This document shows, in pieces, positions 1-10,377 of a DNA stretch of 64,000 bases. How positions within the stretch are numbered: position 1 is the first letter of the stretch; each line of letters starts with the position of its first letter. The stretch is taken from assembly GCA_026119855.1 (NCBI GenBank), contig JAOWBW010000323.1:1-64000 (forward strand), in the 5' to 3' direction. Under the pieces are notes generated by a model, which made no database searches, had not been told where the DNA came from, and worked only from the letters and a program-made list of their open reading frames with translations. The stretch comes from Campanula takesimana (Eukaryota > Streptophyta > Magnoliopsida > Asterales > Campanulaceae). Made by a program: the position numbers and the translations under genes.

Positions 1-179
1 TAACATGATCATCCCATGATCATTTAGACTTTATACTAATACCAAACAAGTAATAGGGTAACGGGATTATTATAAGTAAACATGAAACAACAATAATAAT
101 CAAAGCATCTCTTATTAATATGAAAAAGTGATAACAATTACAACGTTTATTAAACGTGCCTAGGGCACCAACACCAACA
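1..179 (-). repeat. Copia 3' LTR (partial, runs off window)
   Basis: On the minus strand this begins TGTTGG directly after a purine-rich tract and continues past the window edge. Its inner mate, the 5' LTR beginning on the plus strand at 5680, ends CCCAACA, so the termini are inverted TGTTGG/CCAACA as expected. Confidence 0.8.
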
Positions 180-180
180 A

Positions 181-190
181 TCTCCCACTT
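181..190 (-). other. Copia polypurine tract
   Basis: Minus strand AAGTGGGAGA, one base before the TGTTGG start of the 3' LTR. It is the usual plus-strand priming site for LTR retrotransposon reverse transcription. Confidence 0.75.
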
Positions 191-199
191 GCCCTAGGC

Positions 200-999
200 C
201 CAATCTCCCATGTATCTATACCCATGGACCAACATGACCATCATGTTTAGCTTGTGAAAGTCCCTTTGTTAGCGGTCCACGACATTGTCATCAGTAGGTA
301 CTCTGCATATATTCACGTCTCCCCTATCAACGATCTCTCGAATGATATAAAATGTCTAAGTATGTGTTTGGATTTCTGATGTGCTCTTGGTTCCTTTGCT
401 TGAGCAATAGCACCATTATTATCACAATAAAGGTCTATTGGATTAGCAATACTAGGAACCACTTCAAGTTCAGTAATGAACTTTTAATCCAAACAGCTTC
501 CTTTGCAGCATCTGATGCAGCAATATACTCAGCTTCCGTTGTAGAATCAGCAGTTGTACTTTGCTTGGAACTCTTCCAGCTTACAGCTTTACCATTAAAC
601 ATAAACACAAAACCCGATTGCGATCGACTGTCGTCTTAGTCGGTTTGGAAGCTTGCATCCGTGTAAGCATTTACAACGAGATCATCTTCCATTCCTCCAT
701 AAACCAAAAACGAATCTTTAGTCCTTCTCAAGTACTAAGAATCTCTTTTACAGCCATCCAGTGATTTTTACCGGGGTCGGATTGATATCTACTTGTCATG
801 CTCAAAGCATAAGATACATCCGGCCTAGTACATATCATGGCATACATGATGGACCCAATTACCGAAGCATATGGAACATCATTCATTTTCTCACGCTCTC
901 TTTTGTCTTAGGACATGAGTCTGGCTTAGAGAAACTCCATGTAATACTGGCAAGGTTCCTCTCTTAGAATTTTCCATGCGGAATCTTCTAATGACCTTG
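200..999 (-). pseudogene. Copia RNase H domain (decayed)
   Basis: On the minus strand around 505-560 the translation resembles the Copia RNase H segment with an acidic motif followed by EAEYIAASDA-type residues, and around 400-440 a segment resembling the D-N-x-GAI motif. The domain would degrade the RNA of the RNA-DNA hybrid during reverse transcription. It directly follows RT, as in other Copia elements. Several stops and frame changes break it, and only short open stretches remain, so no functional product is expected. Confidence 0.65.
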
Positions 1000-2188
1000 T
1001 CAATGTATGTACTTTGGCTTAAACCAATTAGCTTCCTTGATCTATCTCTGTAGATCTTAATTCCACGTATCTATGCGGCTTCACCCATATATTTCATTGC
1101 GAAGCACTTTCCTAACCCAGTCTTTACCGACTGAAGTGTAGGAATGTCGTTTCCAATGAGTAATATGTCATCCACATATAAAATAAGGAATAGCACTATG
1201 CTCCCACTAATCTTCTTGTACACACAAGGTTCATCTTCATTCTTGATGAATCAAACTCTTTGACCATTCATCAAAATGGAGATTCCAACTCCTAGAAGCT
1301 TGCTTCAATCCATAGATGGATCTTTGCAATTTGCATACCTTAGAATCGTGTTCAAACCTTCTGGTTGTGTCATATACATCCTCTTGTAGCTTTCCATTTA
1401 GGAAAGCGGTTTTGACATCCATTTGCCATATTTCATAGTCATGATGTGCGGCAATGGCAAGCAAAATTCTTATAGACTTGATCATTGCTACGGGTGAAAA
1501 GTTTCATCATAGTCAATACCATGAACTTGCCTATAACCTTTCGCTACAAGTTTAGCTTTGTAAGTATGCACCTTCCCATCCATGTCAGTCTTCTTCTTGA
1601 AGACCCATTTGCATCCTATGGTTTTTACACCTTCGGGCGCATCAATCAAGTTCCAAACTTGATTATCTTTCATGGATTGCAATTCAGATTCCATGGCTCC
1701 AAGCCATTTCTTTGAATCAGGAGAAGACATCGCCTTTTGGTAGGTGGTTGGTTCATCATTATCAATGATCTCCACCTCATTACTATCCGTTACGAGAAAA
1801 CCATATCTCTCGGGCTCGGATCGTAACCTACCAGATCTTCGAGTTACTTGTGTATTTTGAAAAGGTTCCACAATTCCTTGTGGTTCTTGTTCTTGTTCCA
1901 CTATTGGTTCAATGTTATTTTCTGGTCTCGAATTTCTTCAAGATTTATTTTACTTCCACTGATTTCTTTGGAGAGAAACTCTTTCTCTAAAAAGATACCA
2001 GTCCTGGCAACAAACACCTTGTTGTCCTCTCGGTTGTAAAAATAATATCCTCTAGTTTCCTTAGGATATCCCATGAAAAAACATTTATCGGATTTGTGTT
2101 CAAGCTTGTCGGAGATAAGTCTTTTGACAAATACTTCGCAACCCCAAATCTTTAAAAAAGACAAAGTAGGTTTCTTTCCATTCCACAT
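1000..2188 (-). pseudogene. Copia integrase C-terminus and reverse transcriptase
   Basis: Two open stretches and the gap between them carry the Copia RT. At 1488-1901 is the WxxAMxxE-type start and the GCKWVFKKK segment. At 1237-1485 is WQMDVKTAFLNG, the RT catalytic-domain motif with the first aspartate. Near 1165-1180 is YVDDI, the catalytic aspartate pair. The part at 1901-2188 is the integrase-RT linker with the WGCEVFVK segment. A frame break lies near 1486 and more stops lie between 1000 and 1237. RT would copy element RNA into DNA inside cytoplasmic particles; this copy is dead. Confidence 0.85.
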
Positions 2189-3001
2189 TTCATATGGAGT
2201 CTTTTGAACCGATTTAGTTGGAACGATTTAGTGTGAAAGCGGCGGTTTCTAGAGCATAACCCCAAAAGGATAAAAGAAGTTCAAATTGACTCATCATTGA
2301 TCGAACCATGTCTAACAAAGTCTGATTCCTCCTCTCAGACACACCATTCCATTGTGGTGTTCCGGGTGGAGTCAATTGTGAAATTATTCCACAATTCTTT
2401 AGATGATCATCAAATTCATGACTCAAGTATTCTCCACCTCGATCTGATCGAAGTGATTTAATACTTTTGCCAAGTTGTTTTTCTACTTCATTTTGAAATA
2501 TTCTAAATATTTCAAATGCTTCACTTTTATGTTTCATTAGGTAAACATACCCAAATCTACTATAATCATCGGTGAATGTTATGAAGTATCGAAATCCTCC
2601 CTAGCATTGCTACTTAATGGTCCGCATACATCGGAATGTATCAACCCCAATAAGTCACTTGCCCTTTCACCTAGCTTGGTAAAAAGTGTCTTAGTCATTT
2701 TTCCAAGAAAACACGACTCACAAGTATCAAATGAATCATGGTCATATGAACCTAAAAGTCCGTCCCCATGGAGTTTTGAGATACGCTTCTCATTAATATG
2801 ACCAAGACGGCAATGCCACAAATAAGTATGATTTACATCATTAGGTTTAGATTTCTTATTTATATGATAGACATTTTCATCATTGTTGACATCCAAGACA
2901 TAAAGGCCATTAAATGAATTTTCAATACCATAAAGCACATCATTTAAATAAATAGAATTTTTTTTATTTTCAATAAGAAACTTAAAACCTTCATTATCCA
3001 A
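2189..3001 (-). pseudogene. Copia integrase core
   Basis: Two stretches encode the integrase. At 2579-3001 is the HHCC zinc-binding domain (WHCRLGH, then CESCFLGK) and the first catalytic aspartate in HSDVCGP. At 2214-2537 is SDRGGEY, carrying the second aspartate, and NGVSERRN, carrying the glutamate of the DDE triad. Together they would insert element cDNA into the genome. The two parts are in different frames with a break near 2540-2580. The position between protease and RT is diagnostic of Copia. Confidence 0.9.
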
Positions 3002-3066
3002 ACAAGAAATTGAAATAATATTTCTACTTAAATCCGGTACATAATATCAATTGTTCAAAACAAGTA

Positions 3067-3297
3067 TTAAACGGAAGGTAAAGTGACTTCATAAGTTCCT
3101 ACGGCTAATGCAGCAACTCTTGCTCTATTTCCCACTCGTAGGTCCACTTCACCCTTTTTAAGCCGTCTCCTATTCTTTAGTCCCTGCACATTTAAACAAA
3201 TATGAGAACCACATCCGGTATCCAATACCCAAGAATCAGTGGTAGAAAGGAGAATATCTATCATATAGATACCTAAAGTCGACGCAGTCCCACTGCT
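3067..3297 (-). pseudogene. Copia aspartic protease
   Basis: Minus-strand translation contains WVLDTGCGSHIC, the D-T-G active site of the retrotransposon protease that cuts the polyprotein, near 3190-3230. It is in frame with the preceding gag but follows an in-frame stop near 3337. Downstream the frame is lost before the integrase HHCC domain. Confidence 0.8.
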
Positions 3298-4125
3298 CTT
3301 CTTCTTTTGCTCTTCCTTAAAAGCCTTGCAATTACGTTTTCAATGACCAATTTCTTGACAATGGAAACAGATTGCATCCCTTTGTGAATCGGGTTTTGCC
3401 TCAGAAGCTTTGGCAACCTTTGCCTTGCTTATCTTGGGTTTGACAACTTTCTTACCCTTTCCTTTGGCACTAGCCTTCTTCCCATCATGAACCAAGAGCA
3501 CAGGAGAACCCTTCTCCACAATCTTCATCTCTACAGTTTTAAGCATACCATGCAATTCGGAGAGATTCTTATCCATTCCATGCATGTTATAATTCATCAC
3601 AAACTAATTATAACTTTTAGGCAATGAATTAAGAATGAGATTCGTGGCTAGATCCAATGGGATTGGATAGCCAAGTTTCTTAAGATTCTCTACATAACCT
3701 TTCATTTTAAGCATGTGAGGAATCACTTGTTGCCCTTCACTCATTTTGCAAGAAGTGAAGGCAATAATGGTCTTGTACCTCTCTTGGCTAGCTTGCTCTT
3801 GAAACATGGCTCTTAACTCCACGCCTATCTGATAGGCTTCCAAATGTTCCAAACTTTGTTGGAGTTTTGAGCACATAGTAGCAAGCATGAGACAACTTAC
3901 ATCTCTGGAATCATTACGATGTTTCTTGTAACTGTCTCTTTCTGCCCTAGGGGCAGTGGCTTCTGGTTCATCGGGAAGAGGCCCATCGAGAATGTACAAC
4001 TTATCTTCTTGCCTTAGAACTATTCTAAGGCTACGGATCCAATCCATAAAGTTAGTACCATTTTCTTGAAGCTTATCCTTCTCAAGGATCGATCGTAACG
4101 AAATTGATTGAGTGTTGGTAGTCAT
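3298..4125 (-). pseudogene. Copia gag with CCHC zinc knuckle, two nonsense mutations
   Basis: The frame opens with a Met at 4125 and reads a Copia gag: NFMDWIRSLRIVLRQ near the N-terminus, then the capsid-like region with YKTIIAFTSCKMSEGQ. A stop at 3601-3603 interrupts it where related gags have glutamine. The same frame continues to a nucleocapsid knuckle (CFHCQEIGH then KRNC) that carries a second stop at 3337-3339 in place of the usual tryptophan. Gag would form the particle and package RNA. Apart from the two stops the frame is intact, which suggests fairly recent decay. Confidence 0.88.
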
Positions 4126-5666
4126 TATCTACAATTATGCAAAATTATTCAAATTTAATAAGTACCAGTTTCATTAAATAAATTAACAATGTATTTTTCT
4201 AAAAAATACTCCCACTAAATTATATAACCTTCTTATACATTCAATGTATAATATAATTTAAATGGGCTAAGATCCAAATTTAATTTAACTTTGAGTCCAC
4301 GGAGGAGGACCGCTCAAAACTAAATTAATTAGGTAGATAATCATGTCAATCATATCCCATATGACTCTTAGATTATTTTCTGAGATCCTTTAAGAAATCC
4401 AATTTCAAAAAGCATGTTAAATCTCATCTTTGCCTAGGCCCAAAACTGTTTTGACGCCTAATTAAGTCCAACCATTTTAAACGTATAGGAACCATTCAAT
4501 TTAATGCACCTCGCGGAGGCGAACCCACATTAAATTAATGAACCTCAGCTTGCTCATATATGCATAAAATTAACGCACCTCGCGGAGGCGAGCCCACATG
4601 AATTTCACCTATGTACTTACAAGTGTTTTAATCATGGCATGTCAAAAAGGATTTAAAACTTTTATGAAGGTTCAATACATATAGCATACAACACATTTAT
4701 GAGCACATAATATAAACATATTATGCATCAAGTTTAGTTACTAAATTAATAATCATTAATTTAAGCATAATATTTATGTGTCATTAGTTTCTCTATAATT
4801 ATGAGGATGAAACTATTTAACTTTGGTTATTATCTCCAAATCAAGACAACAAGAAGTGCGGCTGAAACTAAGCCATAAGACATCCACAATTCCGCACTAA
4901 TTCAAGAAACCAAGAAAGTAGTCCATGTGGCCGAAACTAAGCAATAGATGGTCTCGATGAACGTAGGCCAATTGCATCCACAATTCCACATGGATCTCCA
5001 ATCTTTGAATCAAGAACTTTGTTTCTCAATTATAGCAATTATGAACTCTTCATAATTCTAACTTCGTTTTATCTTTGAAACTTTGAATGCGATCAAGTTT
5101 GGGAAACACAATCTCGATGAACGTAGATTAGCCATCCAAACTCTGATCCAATCTCAGAATCATAAGATCAAAACAAATAGAAAATTCAAACCCCAAGATC
5201 CTCACCCAAACCAACTGCCCAAAACCCGCTCCAGACCAGCAGGTTCGGCCGGGTCTTGTCACTGGTCCGGTCGGACCCTTCGAAAAATTCAGATTCTGAA
5301 TCTGACCAAAACAAAAGACAGAACCCCGACCCAGACCAGATGGTCCGGCCGGGTCCTTCCTTTGGTCCGGTCGGACCTTCGCCAGAAAACCAAAAAAAAT
5401 TTAAAGTTCAATTTGTTTCAAAATTGTTTTTCCCCGATTATCAAAACTTTGATCCAATCAGAAATTGATAACCCAAATAATTTTAAATCCAACATAATTT
5501 TTATTGCGATTGAATAGTGCGATTAAAGTTTATTAAAGAATAAACCACATAAAATCAAATAACACATAAACATCATAATCCAATATTCATATCATGCTAG
5601 GCACATAAACAAGCAATTTATATACGCACAACATGATCTAGTATTGAAGTAATCAACACGAACGGG
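4126..5666 (-). other. Copia untranslated leader between PBS and gag
   Basis: About 1.5 kb without convincing coding potential; the small open frames on the plus strand around 5083-5517 have no recognisable domain. It holds repeated short phrases, including two copies of a CACCTCGCGGAGGCGA word near 4507 and 4575, and a four-unit CG-dyad array at 5240-5377 annotated separately. Such long leaders normally carry packaging signals. Confidence 0.6.
5240..5377. repeat. CG-dyad cassette in Copia leader (4 units)
   Basis: Four GC-rich words in AT-rich leader DNA: two of the GGTTCGGCCGGGTC/GGTCCGGCCGGGTC kind and two GGTCCGGTCGGACC (arms GGTCCG and CGGACC around GT). They form two similar pairs about 100 bp apart. 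The same words recur in the LTR of this element at 6223-6302. Confidence 0.8.
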
Positions 5667-5678
5667 GCTCTGATACCA
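5667..5678 (-). other. Primer-binding site, initiator tRNA-Met type
   Basis: Minus strand TGGTATCAGAGC, one base inside the end of the 5' LTR. It is complementary to the 3' end of plant initiator tRNA-Met and fixes the element on the minus strand. Confidence 0.92.
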
Positions 5679-6132
5679 CTGTTGGGTTTCGGAGTAACAT
5701 GCGCAGCGGAAAATAGCATTTAAAATTTTAATAGAAACCAAAGCCATAGATCCGTTCATATGATTATATCAAATACATACAATATGAATACTAGAATACT
5801 AACCCTTGATGCCTTTGAATTTCAACCTTTGATCTTGGTGGAGATTTAGAAACTTGATCACGAACACAAAGCTTAAACACGAACTTTGAAGATGATGAGT
5901 TTCACCCTCTAGCGGTATCCACACCACGAACGAATATCAAGGAACTTCTTGATCTTGTTGCTAGACCAAAATTGAGGAACACGTTTTCTCAATTGTATTT
6001 TGACTATATGGAATATAATTGTGTTTAATCTTGTTCTTCAATCTAGGGATTTTTTAGAACAAGAAATAACTCTCAAAAACTCTTTGGAGGCTTGAAAAAA
6101 CACATGGACTGATTAGGGACGAATTAGGGCTG

Positions 6133-6140
6133 TTTATATA
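6133..6140 (-). promoter_or_regulatory. Copia LTR TATA box
   Basis: Minus strand TATATAAA, the best TATA match in the LTR, 83-170 bp downstream of the CG-dyad cluster. Confidence 0.65.
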
Positions 6141-6222
6141 CAAGTTAGACCTATTCCAAATAGGTAACTTATGTCTAAACCCGCAAGAAAACGGATTAAG
6201 GAAGTTTTCTCCCGAAACCGAC

Positions 6223-6302
6223 TGGTCCGGCCGGGTATGGCAAGTGGTCCGACCGGACCATGCCAGGTCCGCCCGGGTCCTTCCACTGGTCCGCCCGGAC
6301 CT
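6223..6302. promoter_or_regulatory. CG-dyad cassette upstream of Copia TATA (4 units)
   Basis: Units TGGTCCGGCCGGGT, GGTCCGACCGGACC, AGGTCCGCCCGGGTCC and TGGTCCGCCCGGACC lie 8-9 bp apart. Each has a CG-NN-CG core (NN = GC, AC, CC, CC) with inverted or near-inverted arms. Function is unknown; the placement suggests a U3 enhancer. Confidence 0.7.
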
Positions 6303-6927
6303 CCTCTATTTCCTGCTTTCTTCTTCTAATTCTTTAAATCCCTCAATGGTCCTTCGATCCAATATTCCAATATAGTCCCTTTTTTGGATTCGTTCTATTG
6401 TGTGTGACCCTCTAGGATTATACTAAGTTGGCAATGGGTTTAAACATGAAACCATAAGATATGATTAGGTTCTAGCAAACCGTCATTCCTACTGAAATAG
6501 TATAACTAGATACAAGTTCGCATTCCTTTAGAATATGTCACAATCCTTTTGTCCGCGATGTCATTGAACACAAGTCATGGTCAACGAGTCAACTTGTATT
6601 TGTTCAATACTTTCTCGATTCCGAATATGTTGATAATCCAAACAACATTGATCCAATCAATTCATTTGAGTCCGGCAACGAACATTTTCATCAACATCAT
6701 TCCTACGAGAGGCCCAAGCTTGACATCTCTCCGTAGAGGGACAAATCCATTTAGCTTATTATTCTTCCTTACATGAATCCGAGTATGCCAATCATACCCT
6801 TTATAACTACCCGGTTAAAGGTAGTGTTTGAATATGTCAAACATAATGTTCATCAAGTAGAAGACCATAATAACTTCATGTCTAAGGATTCAAATGACAC
6901 AACTAAATGAGATGTATGTATGATATT

Positions 6928-9900
6928 GTAGACTCGGTCTCCAATTAGTAAATATCGAGAGGCTAGCCTTTGCAACACCATCTGAGACTTCTTATTGCTA
7001 TTCTCGGGATAAGTGTCATTCTCAAGAAAATTCATGATATCTGAATACCACGGGTGGTTTGCCTGGACCTCGTTGATCTCGATACTCATGCAGTATGCCG
7101 GATTATTCCTTCGAGAAATTTTAAAGGGCTTCACCATTTTTCCCTTGGGCATTTTGAACAGTGAAGCAATGGTGGCTATTGCATCAGCGAAATGGTCTTG
7201 TTCCTTGGCAGGTAGTTGAAGGTGATTTCTTGAAACTGTTCAACCAACTCCTCGAGATGTTGACCATACCATTGTAGAGTTGAGTCTTGAATCTTCCATT
7301 TTCCAGATGTCTGATTGATGATGAGTAAGGAATCACCAAATACCTCTAAGGTCGTGATATTCCTCTCGAGGGCTGCTTCGAGCCCTACTATGCATGCTTC
7401 GTACTCGGCGATGTTGTTGGTGGCCTCAAATTCGAGGTGGATAGCAATTGGAGTATAGATGTCTTTTGGATCGACAAGTAACATCCCTATGCCTTATCCG
7501 TGCTTATTGGCCGCGCCATCGAAAAAAAGTTGCCACTTATTTTCCTCTGTTGTAGCGCAAATTAAATGCTCATCGGGGAACTGTACATCTTCCCCCTTCA
7601 CTTCCTCACACGGAAATTCAGCAAGCTGATCACTGAACACTTTCCCCCTGATGGATTTGAGTGTGACGTAAGTGATATCGTAGCCGGCGAGCATGAAGTA
7701 CCATTTGGCTATTCTTGTTGACATGAAGGGCTTCTCAAAGATGTAGCGGAGCGGGTCCACTTTTGCTACCAACTTGATTGGGAAGGCCTCCATGTAATGC
7801 TTGAGCTTTTGAGTAACCCAAACCAATGCCGCACAAGACTTCTCTAGACAGAGTAGTTCTTCTCAGCTCCCTGAAACCGGCGGCTAACAAAGTAGATAAC
7901 ATTCTCTTTTGTGGAGTCTCGTTGTTCTTGTGCTAACATAGCCCCTAGGGCTTCATCATTGACAGTGAAATAAAGTAAGAGGGGCTATTCCTTGTACGGT
8001 GGAACCAAAACTGGAGGGCATGTCAAGTAATGCTTCACTTGGTCGAAGGCTTCTTGGCAAGCATCGGTCCATTCTAGAGCCACATTCTTCTTGAGTAGCT
8101 TGAAGATCGGCTCACACATAGAAGTGAGTTGGTGCACAAACCGACTGATGTATTGAAGTCTGCCTATGAAACCCTTGATTTCTTTCTGCGTCTTTGGAGG
8201 AGGCATGTCAATGATTGCCTTGATCTTGGAGGGATCGGCTTCAATTCCCCTCTCAGTGACCATGTAACCGAGAACTTTTCCTCTGATGACCCCAAAAGTG
8301 CACTTTACGGGATTGAGTCTCATGTTGTGTTGTCGGAGTTGTTCAAAGAACTTGCGAAGATCGATCAAATGTTGACCATTGGTTCCCTTTGAATGGATGA
8401 TCATGTCGTCTACATAGACCTCAATCTCTTTATGAATCATGTCATGGAATAGATCCGTAACAGCCCTTTGGTAGGTAGCCCCAGCGTTCCTTAACCCGAA
8501 CGGCATGACTGTGTAGCAGAAAGTGCCCTACGGTGTTGTGAAAGCTGTCTTGTGTTGGTCCTCTTTGGACATGAGAATCTGATTGTAACCGGCAAAATCG
8601 TCCACAAATGAGCGGACTTCATAGTTGGCAGTCGGATCGACGAGCATGTCGATGTTTGGTAGTGGAAAATCATCTTTCGAGGAAGCTTTGTTCAAATCCC
8701 GGAAGTCCACACAAACTCGAACCTTGCCGTTTGCCTTTCTGACTGTCACAATGTTGGCTAGCCAAGTCGGATACTCAATGACTTTGATGAAACCCACACT
8801 GAGGAGCTTCTCAATCTCTTCTTTGACTTGTAGGGACCATTCTAGTTTGATCTTTATGAGCTTCTGTTTTACTGGCTTGGCGTCCTCTCTGATCGGAATT
8901 CTGTGCTCTATGACCTTTCTGTCCAAACTCGGCATGTCTTTGTACGACCATGCGAATACATCCACAAATTCTTTGAGCAGTGTAGTCAATCTGTCTCTGT
9001 CTTCTCCCTTGAAGAAGCTGCCTATCTTCGTTTCTTTCGGCTCTTCGTCGGTACCCAGATTAACAACATGCAATTCCACATCAGCCCCTGGACCATTTTC
9101 ACCACGACAACGAACCTGTTGAGCTATTTCATTTAGGTATGTTATGTTTTCGTGGTCTAATTCATCATAATTTGAATCCTTATTAACTTGTTCATTAAGT
9201 TCGTTATTAGTTAATTCATCATTTATGATGTTTGCAATCTCGGGGTACTCAGAAATATCAAATTTTTCATTAGCAAAGAAAGGAAACACACGCTCGGCTA
9301 TGGCCTCCATATCCTCTTGGGTGAGGGTATTAGAAACACTCTAGGACTCGAAAGCAAGTGTGAGCCACTCTTACTTTGTTGCTATGCGGGGTATGCAACC
9401 CATTTCTCGGACTAAAAATTCCTCGGATACCATGGGCCCCTTCGTAGAATACCAATTGTTGATTGGCTCGGAGCTTGGCTGGATCTCGCTGATAGATGGA
9501 CTCTCCATTTCTGTGTTGTCGGAGATGGCGTTGACTTGACAATCATCCATGATGGCAAATTCTTCGAACATGGAGGCTAGATCGGTCAGTCCTTCCCCCA
9601 CGGTAATCTTTACTTCAGACTCTATAGTCACTTTTTTGCCCCACCACTCTCGGGGTGACATTGGAATAGGCTCCCTTTCTTGTGTCAGAATTTCACAATC
9701 AGTGAAGATCTCGAGACCGGGCTTTCTGATGCCCTTGTTGTTAACCCATGACTCGGGAAAGATCATGTACGGAACATCTTCCCCTTGGCGAACAAAATAA
9801 CCGTTCAGTGTGTTGTGGTAAGGCCCTAAGTTGGGGATTTCATATTGTCGACCTTATTTGCGAGCTCGGGTCTTTTGATTCTTGCCGCTTGTTCATATTT

Positions 9901-10377
9901 TAAGTCATCTTCGGTAGGCTCGTATCCCAAACCAAACTTGTTTTTGACAAAAGGAACCTCTACGGGGTGCAATGTTCCTTGTTGATGCTTCCCTAGGCCT
10001 AGACCGGGAAAGTGATTCATGTTCCTCATCATGCGGAGGATTTTAGGATTACCAAGGGTCCATTGTCCGTTTCCCTTTCTTTGTCAATGGCGATGATGCC
10101 GGAGAGAGGAATCTTCTATCCCGTGTTGAACTTGGTGGACGGGTTGTCTCCCATTTCTGTGGATGGTGACATTCTCGGCCATGACAGTGACTATCTCGTG
10201 CCCATTTCTGATCTTGACACACTGATGGAGAGTGGAAGGGACAGCATTGGAACTGTGGATCCATGGTCGGTCCAAAAGTAAGTTGAACGAAGACGGGACA
10301 TCAAGTACTTGAAATGGGACAGACATGATCATGCTTCCAAATTCGATATCAACTTCTAGCATCCCCATAACTGTACG
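6928..10377 (-). pseudogene. Retand-1 pol: protease end, RT, RNase H, archaeal-type RNase H
   Basis: Minus-strand translation gives, in order: the protease C-terminal part with FQVLDVPSSFNLLL (10084-10372); a linker; RT with VCVDFRDLNKAS and the VYVDDM catalytic motif (7985-9310); Ty3-type RNase H near 7830-8000; and a second RNase H with LFFDGAANKHG (7494-7826) and NNIAEYEACIVGLEAAL (7176-7484). Plant Tat elements are known to carry this extra archaeal-type RNase H. At least seven frame breaks or stops separate the pieces, so the copy is dead. It is cut at 6928 just before integrase, and at 10377 by the gag-only element. Confidence 0.88.

Larger units (their letters stand above)
1..6927 (-). 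mobile_element. Ty1/Copia LTR retrotransposon, 5' LTR truncated
   Basis: Read on the minus strand the order is 5' LTR, initiator-tRNA-Met PBS, long leader, gag, protease, integrase, reverse transcriptase, RNase H, PPT, 3' LTR. Integrase before RT defines Copia. The 3' LTR runs off the left edge of the window. The 5' LTR lacks its outer end, because the 179 bp that start the 3' LTR (1-179) have no match near 6927. Reading frames carry several stops, so the copy is inactive. It abuts Retand-1 exactly where that element's aRNH-integrase linker is cut, so it either inserted there or was joined by deletion. The Copia lineage was not assigned. Confidence 0.9.
5680..6927 (-). repeat. Copia 5' LTR (outer end missing)
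   Basis: Inner end TGTTGGG (plus strand) lies next to the PBS. The LTR extends to about 6927, where Retand-1 coding homology resumes in the aRNH-integrase linker. The 179 bp seen at 1-179 are absent here, so at least that much of U3 has been lost. It contains a TATA box and a four-unit CG-dyad array. Confidence 0.78.

Noticed and set aside
5083..5517. 144-codon plus-strand frame in the Copia leader
   Set aside because: Opposite strand to the element, no domain, composition driven by the dyad array.
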